Shown: positions 25,963 through 32,059 of the stretch, in pieces | Layout: every line of letters begins with the position of its first letter | How positions within the stretch are numbered: the stretch's first letter is position 1 | Source: Bacteroidota bacterium | GTDB lineage: Bacteria; Bacteroidota; Bacteroidia; JABEUT01 | Assembly: GCA_013285655.1 (NCBI GenBank) | Contig: JABDHI010000027.1 | Span: forward strand, 1 to 36,719 | DNA length: 36,719 nucleotides | Reading direction: 5' to 3' | Notes under the pieces: model-generated | What the model saw: only the letters and a program-made list of their open reading frames with translations | The model's database searches: none | What the model was told of the DNA's origin: nothing | Program-made: the position numbers and the translations under genes

Positions 25963-27486
25963 ATGAAAGAAAAAAAGAAAGTAGCCCTTATAATATTAGA
26001 TGGATGGGGCATTGGTGATGGATCGAAATCGGATGCGATTGCAAATTCACGTACACCATTTGTAGATAGTTTATACAAACAATATCCGCATTCAACATTA
26101 CGTACTTCAGGTGAAGACGTGGGACTGCCAAATGGCCAGATGGGTAATTCAGAGGTAGGGCATTTAAATATTGGCGCTGGCCGGGTTGTATATCAGGATC
26201 TGGTACGTATAAGTAAAGATGTAGAAAGTCACGTGTTAGATACGAATCCTGTTCTGGTTGAAGCTTTGCAATATGCGGCAAAGAATAAGAAGAATATCCA
26301 CTTAATGGGCCTAGTGTCTGATGGTGGGGTGCATTCTCATTTAAGCCACTTGATGGCTTTGAGCGATATAGCTATTGCCAATAAATGTCTGGGGATATAT
26401 ATACATGCTTTTACTGATGGGCGTGACACTGACCCGCAAAGCGGATTGAAGTTTATGGAAACATTGAGCAAACATATTGCCAATGGTCCGGCTAAAATTG
26501 CGTCGGTTATAGGGCGTTATTATGCAATGGATAGGGATAAACGTTGGGAGCGTGTAAAACTAGCTTACGATTTACTGGTTCATGGTAACGGCAGACGGAG
26601 CACCGATGCACTTGCTGCAATAAAAGAATCGTATGCTGAAGGCGTTACTGATGAATTCATTAGGCCGGTTGCAATAGTGGATATTGAAAGTAATATGATG
26701 CCGCGTATTATGGAAGATGATGTGGTGATATGCTTCAATTTCCGCACTGACCGTTGCCGCGAAATTACACAGGTACTTACCCAGCAAGATATGCCTGAAC
26801 ATGGAATGAAGACCATTCGGCTTGATTATATTACCATGACAACCTATGATGAAAAGTATAAGGACGTTAAGGTACTGTATCATAAAGATGATTTGAAAAT
26901 GACATTAGGTGAGGTGTTGGCCAATGCCGGTAAAACACAAATACGTATTGCAGAAACAGAAAAATATCCACATGTTACCTTCTTTTTCTCAGGGGGTAGA
27001 GAAGATGTATTTAAGGGGGAGAGTCGGATTATGGTTCCTTCACCCAAAGTAGCGACGTACGATTTGCAACCTGAAATGAGTGCCCTAGGGATAGCTGATG
27101 CAATTGTAACCGAGCTTAAGAAAGGCGAAGTAGATTTTGTATGCTTGAACTTTGCTAACCCAGATATGGTAGGCCATACCGGCGTATATACTGCTATTGT
27201 AAAAGCAGTCGAAACTATTGATACATGCTTACAAAAAGTAATTGAGGCTGGATTACCGCAAGGGTATTCATTTATTATTATTGCTGACCACGGTAATGCT
27301 GACCGTGCTATAAATACCGATGGAACACCTAACACTGCTCACAGCACTAACCCTGTGCCTTGTATTGTGATAGATAAAGATTGTTCAAAAGTAACCGAAG
27401 GCCGGTTGGCTGATATTGCTCCTACAGTTTTAAAAATTATGGGTATAGAACAGCCAAAAGAAATGACGGGGCACAGCTTGGTATAG
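25963..27486 (+). CDS. gpmI: 2,3-bisphosphoglycerate-independent phosphoglycerate mutase GpmI, 507 aa
   Basis: This manganese-dependent glycolytic enzyme interconverts 3- and 2-phosphoglycerate. The alkaline-phosphatase-fold metal site starts with LIILDGWG (Asp13), and the phosphoserine motif GQMGNSEVGHLNIGAGR carries Ser63. DGRDTDPQSG, GRYYAMDRDKRW, FNFRTDRCRE, NFANPDMVGHTG and ADHGNADRA (metal ligands) are all present, and the length is normal. I start at ATG 25963; a TTG nine bases upstream is in frame but less likely. It starts 11 bp after the histidine kinase stop and may be co-transcribed with it. Confidence 0.97.
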   Translation: MKEKKKVALIILDGWGIGDGSKSDAIANSRTPFVDSLYKQYPHSTLRTSGEDVGLPNGQMGNSEVGHLNIGAGRVVYQDLVRISKDVESHVLDTNPVLVEALQYAAKNKKNIHLMGLVSDGGVHSHLSHLMALSDIAIANKCLGIYIHAFTDGRDTDPQSGLKFMETLSKHIANGPAKIASVIGRYYAMDRDKRWERVKLAYDLLVHGNGRRSTDALAAIKESYAEGVTDEFIRPVAIVDIESNMMPRIMEDDVVICFNFRTDRCREITQVLTQQDMPEHGMKTIRLDYITMTTYDEKYKDVKVLYHKDDLKMTLGEVLANAGKTQIRIAETEKYPHVTFFFSGGREDVFKGESRIMVPSPKVATYDLQPEMSALGIADAIVTELKKGEVDFVCLNFANPDMVGHTGVYTAIVKAVETIDTCLQKVIEAGLPQGYSFIIIADHGNADRAINTDGTPNTAHSTNPVPCIVIDKDCSKVTEGRLADIAPTVLKIMGIEQPKEMTGHSLV

Positions 27487-27490
27487 GTTC

Positions 27491-27515
27491 GTCATTGCGA
27501 GGAACGAAGCAATCT
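27491..27515. repeat. REP-like element after gpmI
   Basis: GTCATTGCGAGG followed by AACGAAGCAATCT is a partly palindromic sequence (ATTGC at 27494-27498, GCAAT at 27509-27513). From memory, closely similar sequences occur as dispersed intergenic repeats in many unrelated bacterial genomes. It lies 4 bp after the gpmI stop, between two convergent genes. I see only one copy in this window, so its repeat status rests on recognition of the motif. Confidence 0.5.
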
Positions 27516-27550
27516 TACCTAATAATATATTAAGAATTTGCCGCTAAGAA

Positions 27551-27787
27551 CTAAGCTACCGAGGTCTTAGGGAAAGCAGTCCTGTCAACCAAGTTTTCCC
27601 ATGCAGTAATATCGAGCAGGCGGTTGCGCACCTTGTCGTAAATAACATCCACCTTAAGGTCATTAAGCTTATAATAGAATCCTTTCTGCATTACGTGGTC
27701 CTGGTAAATGTCAATAAGCTTGCCTTGGCCAAATATAAGTTTGCTTCTTTCTGACAGGGGTAATGCATTAAATTCTTTTGTAAGCAT
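27551..27787 (-). CDS. Small conserved-looking hypothetical protein, 78 aa
   Basis: The protein begins MLTKEFNALPLSERSKLIFG and has a mixed, well-balanced composition with no signal peptide, transmembrane helix or Cys. The sequence (for example QGKLIDIYQDHVMQKGFYYKL and VIYDKVRNRLLDITAW) looks like a small alpha/beta protein. It is accepted as real because it is alone in its region, is not antisense to a known gene, and has a TACATTTG -7 box (27807-27814) 20 bp before the ATG. I do not recognise a family, and no function can be given. Confidence 0.7.
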   Translation of the reverse strand: MLTKEFNALPLSERSKLIFGQGKLIDIYQDHVMQKGFYYKLNDLKVDVIYDKVRNRLLDITAWENLVDRTAFPKTSVA

Positions 27788-27806
27788 GTGTATGAATGTT
27801 ATTTAC

Positions 27807-27814
27807 CAAATGTA
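27807..27814 (-). promoter_or_regulatory. Candidate -7 element of the 78-aa protein gene
   Basis: The minus strand reads TACATTTG, a full match to TAnnTTTG, 20 bp before the start codon. No -33 TTTG is seen. Confidence 0.45.
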
Positions 27815-27917
27815 AGGTTTTAAAAATGGAAAGCACTATTAAATTTTCTTTTTGTTGATAACAATTCTATCTGTATCAATTTAGGTGAAAATTGTGACAC
27901 GATAAAGTTGAAAGAAG

Positions 27918-27951
27918 TAAAAAATACAGCAGCCCTTTCGACTGCTGTATT
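27918..27951 (-). terminator. Intrinsic terminator after the peroxiredoxin gene
   Basis: AATACAGCAG (27923-27932) and CTGCTGTATT (27942-27951) form a perfect 10 bp stem with a 9-base loop. On the minus strand the stem runs into six consecutive T (27924-27919). It lies 28 bp past the peroxiredoxin stop codon. Confidence 0.9.
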
Positions 27952-27979
27952 AAACAAAAACAAAAAAAACACTTGTTAC

Positions 27980-28615
27980 TTACAAATTTGGCTGTGGTGT
28001 AGTGCGCAAGTAAGGCTTAATAACCTTATGTCCTTTCGGGAATTTGGCTGCAATATCTTCCGTCTTAATGCCCGGAGATACAACCACATCTTCGCCAAAC
28101 TTCCAGTCGGCGGGGGTCGCTACGCTATAGTTAGCAGTAAGTTGCAATGAATCTAATACACGAATGATCTCATCGAAGTTCCTTCCGGTAGAAGCAGGAT
28201 AGGTAATAATAAGCTTGATCTTTTTATCGGGCCCTACAATATATACAGAGCGGACGGTAAACTTGTCAGATACTTCGGGATGAATAGCATCATACAATTT
28301 AGCCACCACAAAGTCAGGGTCAGCAATAATTGGGAAGTTGACGGTTGTCTTTTGGGTTTCGTTAATGTCGTGTACCCATGCCTCATGGCTCTGTATAGGA
28401 TCAACACTCAATGCAATAACTTTGGTGTTACGCTTATCGAACTCAGGTTTGAGTTTAGCTACTCTGCCCAGTTCGGTGGTGCAAACAGGTGTAAAATCAG
28501 CAGGATGCGAAAAGAGTACTCCCCATTTATCGCCCAGCCATTCATGAAATTTGATTTGACCTTCTGTGGTCTGCGCTGTAAAATCTGGCGCAATGTCTCC
28601 GAGTCTTAATGCCAT
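27980..28615 (-). CDS. 1-Cys peroxiredoxin (Prx6 type), 211 aa
   Basis: This thiol peroxidase reduces peroxides. The active-site block SHPADFTPVCTTELG is at 36-50, with peroxidatic Cys45 and the conserved Thr42. PVCTTE is typical of the Prx6/1-Cys subfamily, as is the long C-terminal part (about 150-211, SVATPADWKFGEDVVV and KGHKVIKPYLRTTPQPNL). No second resolving Cys is present. It lies 30 bp after the DUF4395 gene on the same strand and ends at a strong terminator, so the two probably form one unit downstream of an Rrf2 regulator. Confidence 0.95.
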   Translation of the reverse strand: MALRLGDIAPDFTAQTTEGQIKFHEWLGDKWGVLFSHPADFTPVCTTELGRVAKLKPEFDKRNTKVIALSVDPIQSHEAWVHDINETQKTTVNFPIIADPDFVVAKLYDAIHPEVSDKFTVRSVYIVGPDKKIKLIITYPASTGRNFDEIIRVLDSLQLTANYSVATPADWKFGEDVVVSPGIKTEDIAAKFPKGHKVIKPYLRTTPQPNL

Positions 28616-28645
28616 TGGTTGTTTAGTTTTTAAGGTTAATAGAAT

Positions 28646-29113
28646 TTATTGATTTGTTGATGAATTTGCTTTTGATAAAAACGGTAAAAAAAGGAAAGTG
28701 TAAATAACACAGCCCAGGCAAAACCCTTTAAAGCTTTCAAGCCCTGCGCATATAAGCAATACCCCCGCTGATAAATAAGCCGCTAAATCGTAGTGAAACC
28801 ATAATAGACCTGCAATACCAATACTGAACGCCAGACCTATACCGGCAGCAAATTTTTTAGGCGCAGCATCGGTTGACTTTTCTTCGAGTCCCAAATAATC
28901 AGAAGAGCGACGGGCTAAATACTTAAGTGGGCTATACCTGCCATTGGTAAATGCTCTCAAAAAGAAATCAGCGGCAAGTACCGCTATTAGTATAGGCAAT
29001 TTAAAGTAAGTACCTGTTATAACTACTAATATGATAAAGAAGGCTACTACCCTTGCTATGTTCTCGTTCACTTTTTCTGCCGATACCGGGCAGGTTATTG
29101 CTGGCTTGCTCAT
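28646..29113 (-). CDS. DUF4395 family membrane protein, 155 aa
   Basis: The N-terminus MSKPAITCPVSAEKVNENIARVVAF and the C-terminal GLESFKGFCLGCVIYTFLF fit the DUF4395 family, whose function is unknown. About four transmembrane helices are visible in two pairs (about 22-55 and 90-145). Conserved cysteines sit at position 8 and in the FCLGC pair near the last helix, suggesting a thiol role. The ATG at 29113 is preferred: a longer reading to a TTG at 29140 would start inside the -7 box. It is followed 30 bp later by a peroxiredoxin gene and preceded by an Rrf2 regulator gene, so a redox or sulfur function is a fair guess only. Confidence 0.85.
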   Translation of the reverse strand: MSKPAITCPVSAEKVNENIARVVAFFIILVVITGTYFKLPILIAVLAADFFLRAFTNGRYSPLKYLARRSSDYLGLEEKSTDAAPKKFAAGIGLAFSIGIAGLLWFHYDLAAYLSAGVLLICAGLESFKGFCLGCVIYTFLFLPFLSKANSSTNQ

Positions 29114-29137
29114 CGTTGATTTTTTTGTTTGAGGGCA

Positions 29138-29145
29138 CAAATATA
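29138..29145 (-). promoter_or_regulatory. Candidate -7 element of the DUF4395-peroxiredoxin unit
   Basis: The minus strand reads TATATTTG, matching TAnnTTTG, 24 bp before the ATG at 29113. It supports the shorter DUF4395 start. An inverted repeat lies just upstream of it (29152-29170). Confidence 0.5.
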
Positions 29146-29151
29146 TATATT

Positions 29152-29170
29152 ATCTATATACTTAGTAGAT
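29152..29170. promoter_or_regulatory. Inverted repeat upstream of the DUF4395-peroxiredoxin -7 box
   Basis: ATCTA (29152-29156) and TAGAT (29166-29170) are perfect inverted arms around a 9 bp spacer. The site lies between about -14 and -33 of the predicted promoter, between the Rrf2 gene and its neighbour. It could be the Rrf2 operator, but the arms are short and the DNA is AT-rich. Confidence 0.25.
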
Positions 29171-29195
29171 TTTAAGAGATATTTTTTAGAATCAG

Positions 29196-29645
29196 TTATT
29201 TTTTCTTGATTTTCAATGCTTTAAGACGGTCTTCCTTCTTCAAAATATCTGCCAAAGTAGTTTCAGAAAGTATTTTAAGTGTGGCATCGCGCACTTCTAT
29301 AAAGGTTTGGCGAATGCCACAAGTAACTTCATCCGTACAATCTTCGCAACGTTCGTAAAAATTCAAACTAACACACGGTAGCATAGCAATAGGACCATCA
29401 ATACCACGGAGCACACGAGCCAATATTATGTCTTTTGGTTTCATTAATAAATAGTAACCGCCACCAATACCGATCTTACTCTTTAATATGCCTTGTTTGC
29501 GCAAATCGAGCAATATGGTTTCCAAAAATTTCTTCGGTATCTTTTCTTGTTCCGCAATTTCCATTATAGTCATAGAGCCATTGTCGCCATTACGCGCCAG
29601 GGCTACTAAAGCTTTCATTGCATATTTTGTTTTCTTAGATATCAT
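29196..29645 (-). CDS. Rrf2 family transcriptional regulator with four-cysteine cluster, 149 aa
   Basis: The N-terminal winged helix is typical: KYAMKALVALARN, MTIMEIAEQEKIPKKFLETI (recognition region) and GIGGGYYLLMKPKDI (wing). Cys91, Cys100, Cys103 and Cys109 form a C-x8-C-x2-C-x5-C cluster after the dimerisation helix start, at the place where IscR, NsrR and RirA bind an iron-sulfur cluster. This spacing differs from the classical three-Cys patterns. It likely senses redox, iron or sulfur status. It starts 5 bp after gmk and so is probably made from the yicC-gmk transcript, while its likely target unit (DUF4395-peroxiredoxin) begins 82 bp downstream with its own promoter. Confidence 0.92.
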   Translation of the reverse strand: MISKKTKYAMKALVALARNGDNGSMTIMEIAEQEKIPKKFLETILLDLRKQGILKSKIGIGGGYYLLMKPKDIILARVLRGIDGPIAMLPCVSLNFYERCEDCTDEVTCGIRQTFIEVRDATLKILSETTLADILKKEDRLKALKIKKK

Positions 29646-29650
29646 CTGCT

Positions 29651-30232
29651 TTACTTATCGCCTAAAAAATTACTTACAATGTCTACAGATTCTTTAAAAG
29701 CTTTATCCAATTCAATATTATATACCATCTTATCAAACTGCGGTGCGAACGATAATTCCAGGTTAGCTTTACCTATACGTTGCTCCAATATTCCCGGAGA
29801 TTCGGTATTTCTGTCCTTTAATCGTTGCATTAATGTTTCAACCGAAGGAGGCTGTATGAAAATGGTAATAGATTGTTCAGGAAAATGTTTTTTAAGGTTG
29901 AGTGCACCTTTCACATCAATATCGAATATTACATGCCTTCCTGCTTTCCATAGCCTTTCAACCTCGCTTCGCAATGTGCCGTAAAAACTACCGGGGTATA
30001 CTTCCTCCCATTCTATAAAGTCGCCCTTGCTTATTTTTTCTTTAAACTGTTCTTGTGTAAGGAAATAATAATCTTCCCCTTCACGTTCGTTAGGGCGCAT
30101 AGGCCTGCTGCAGGCAGATATTGAAAAAGCCAAACGTGGAAAAACGCCAAGCAAATGCCTTACAATGGTGGTTTTACCTGTACCCGATGGGCCTGCAACT
30201 ATAATTAATTTACCTGATGAAACAATACTCAT
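29651..30232 (-). CDS. gmk: Guanylate kinase, 193 aa
   Basis: This enzyme phosphorylates GMP to GDP. The P-loop AGPSGTGKTTIVRHL is at 13-27, and the GMP-binding block SACSRPMRPNEREGEDYYFL is near 39-58. GDFIEWEEVYPGSFYGT and the DIDVKGALNLKK motif follow, and the length is normal. Its ATG overlaps the yicC stop by four bases (ATGA), the common yicC-gmk arrangement. Confidence 0.97.
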   Translation of the reverse strand: MSIVSSGKLIIVAGPSGTGKTTIVRHLLGVFPRLAFSISACSRPMRPNEREGEDYYFLTQEQFKEKISKGDFIEWEEVYPGSFYGTLRSEVERLWKAGRHVIFDIDVKGALNLKKHFPEQSITIFIQPPSVETLMQRLKDRNTESPGILEQRIGKANLELSFAPQFDKMVYNIELDKAFKESVDIVSNFLGDK

Positions 30233-31095
30233 AATATGTTCAGCAACTGTTCTTTTATTTTTTCAAGTTCATCTTTCATTTCTACCACATGTTTCTGAAT
30301 TTCTGCGTCATTGGCTTTAGACCCAATGGTATTTATCTCCCGGCCTATTTCCTGAACTATAAAGCCAAGCTTTCTGCCGCCATTAGGCTCATTCATAGTT
30401 GTGCGGAAATAGTTGCAATGGGTACGTAAACGCGCTTTTTCTTCATTAATATCAAACTTCTCAATGTAATATATGATCTCTTGTTCGAACCTGTTCATAT
30501 CTACATTGCGGCCGCTCACGCCTTCATTTATTTTGGCCAATAAGCGTTCCCTTAATTTTTCAATTCGTGAAGAATCCATTTTAGCAATCTTTTTTTCATT
30601 CCCTTCAATCACTGCCAAGTGCGACTCAATGTCTTTCCTAAGTGACTTCCCTTCCTGCTGCCTGAATTTAGTAACAAGTTCGGCTGCCTTACGTACCAAA
30701 GCTAACACTGCCTCAAGTTCTTTCTTTTCAGCCTTTTCTTCCGACTTAAATACATCGGGCATCCGTAATATTAATGGCAGGTACTGTATGTCTTTTTCAT
30801 TAAGGTCTTTAGCAAGAGACTTGAATTCTTTGGCATATTCTTTTGCTACCGCCTTGTTAAGCGATATCTTACTCTTGTTCTCGGTTCCTGCAATGTTAAT
30901 GTACAGATCTACTTTACCTCTGTCGAGTAAGTTTGGAATAAGTGTGCGAATTTCAGGTTCTATTGCATAATACGAGTGAGGCAAACGCATATTAAGGTCG
31001 AGTTGCTTGCTGTTCAGAGAACGAATCTCCACATCAATTGTTTTTCCACCTATTTGCCCCGATGTTTTACCGAAGCCCGTCATTGATTGTAACAT
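30229..31095 (-). CDS. yicC: YicC family endoribonuclease, 288 aa
   Basis: The YicC N-terminal domain begins MLQSMTGFGKTSG with VEIRSLNSKQLDLNMRLP. A helical middle follows, and the C-terminal DUF1732-type domain ends with GGRKLGFIVQEIGREINTIG and a long charged helix. E. coli YicC is a metal-dependent endoribonuclease acting on RNA such as the small RNA RyhB; the substrate here is unknown. It is the first gene of a yicC-gmk-Rrf2 unit with a TATATTTG box at 31110-31117. Confidence 0.93.
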   Translation of the reverse strand: MLQSMTGFGKTSGQIGGKTIDVEIRSLNSKQLDLNMRLPHSYYAIEPEIRTLIPNLLDRGKVDLYINIAGTENKSKISLNKAVAKEYAKEFKSLAKDLNEKDIQYLPLILRMPDVFKSEEKAEKKELEAVLALVRKAAELVTKFRQQEGKSLRKDIESHLAVIEGNEKKIAKMDSSRIEKLRERLLAKINEGVSGRNVDMNRFEQEIIYYIEKFDINEEKARLRTHCNYFRTTMNEPNGGRKLGFIVQEIGREINTIGSKANDAEIQKHVVEMKDELEKIKEQLLNIL

Positions 31096-31109
31096 ATGCT
31101 AATTTTTTT

Positions 31110-31117
31110 CAAATATA
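31110..31117 (-). promoter_or_regulatory. Candidate -7 element of the yicC-gmk-Rrf2 unit
   Basis: The minus strand reads TATATTTG, matching TAnnTTTG, 14 bp before the yicC start codon. This implies a very short 5' leader. No -33 TTTG is seen. Confidence 0.45.
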
Positions 31118-31133
31118 ATAATAGAGGGCAGAT

Positions 31134-32045
31134 TTACCTAGTGGTAACCTGTTCGGCCAATTCTTCCGATTTTTTCTTTTTCCGGCTAAGGCCTACCAAA
31201 TAAATACCAAATATGATAAACACTGCCGATAACACCTTTCGGGTATCGATACTATCCTGCTTCATACTTACTGCAATACCCGCAGCAATAAGTGGTTGCA
31301 GGTATATGTAGGTGCTGGCAATAGAGGGGCTAAGTTCTGCCAACGCATATGTATTAAAAAAATAAGCTATAAAAGTGCTGGCAACAATAACATAAGCAAT
31401 ACAAAACCATGCAGTAAGACTAACCGCATGAGGATTAAACAGTTGCAATTCGGGCCAGCCGAAAGGCAGCACATATAGGGCACCAAAAGCAAAAACCCAC
31501 CTAACCACAGTAGTAGTGCGATACTTAACCATGAGTGGCTTAACCATAACCATATATATAGCCCACGAAATGCAATTGATCAATATCATAATATCGCCCT
31601 GATGAACCGATATTTCCTTGCCAAAAAGTAAAAGGAGTGATGCACCAATGGTTCCGGAAACAATGCCTGCCAGCCGGATTGGGGGTAGTTTTTCCTTGAG
31701 GAAAAGTATTTCGAGAATAATAACAAATATGGGGTTGAGTATCATTATAATTGAAGCATTGATGGGTTTGCTTTCATAAAGTCCTTTGATGAACATTAAT
31801 TGATTAAGAGCTACGCCAAAAACACCTAACAGCATTAGTTTAATAAAATCTTTCCTTTCTATTTTTTCTTTAGGAAAGAAAAAGCTTGTTGCCCAAAACA
31901 GAACCATAGAGAATACAGCGCGAAGCAATACTAATGCGTATGGTTGAATATCGTGACCAATAACAGACTTGGCGATACTGAAATTAGCGCCATATATGGC
32001 ATTAACCCCTAATAGGGCAAGGTGCGCCTTAACAACCTTATTCAT
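31134..32045 (-). CDS. EamA (drug/metabolite transporter) family protein, 303 aa
   Basis: Ten transmembrane helices in two EamA repeats (about 7-140 and 150-290) are visible, for example LALLGVNAIYGANFSIAKSV at the start and INASIIMILNPIFVIILEIL before the middle. The C-terminus is basic (SRKKKKSEE), on the cytoplasmic side. Members export amino acids, nucleotides or other small metabolites; the substrate cannot be told. It starts 14 bp after the patatin-like gene and is probably co-transcribed with it. Confidence 0.93.
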   Translation of the reverse strand: MNKVVKAHLALLGVNAIYGANFSIAKSVIGHDIQPYALVLLRAVFSMVLFWATSFFFPKEKIERKDFIKLMLLGVFGVALNQLMFIKGLYESKPINASIIMILNPIFVIILEILFLKEKLPPIRLAGIVSGTIGASLLLLFGKEISVHQGDIMILINCISWAIYMVMVKPLMVKYRTTTVVRWVFAFGALYVLPFGWPELQLFNPHAVSLTAWFCIAYVIVASTFIAYFFNTYALAELSPSIASTYIYLQPLIAAGIAVSMKQDSIDTRKVLSAVFIIFGIYLVGLSRKKKKSEELAEQVTTR

Positions 32046-32059
32046 AAATACCCATTAAA

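Noticed and set aside
29138-29160. AT-repeat tract resembling a simple-sequence contingency locus
   Set aside because: The repeat is short and imperfect and lies in a promoter region of AT-rich DNA; length variation cannot be judged from one sequence.
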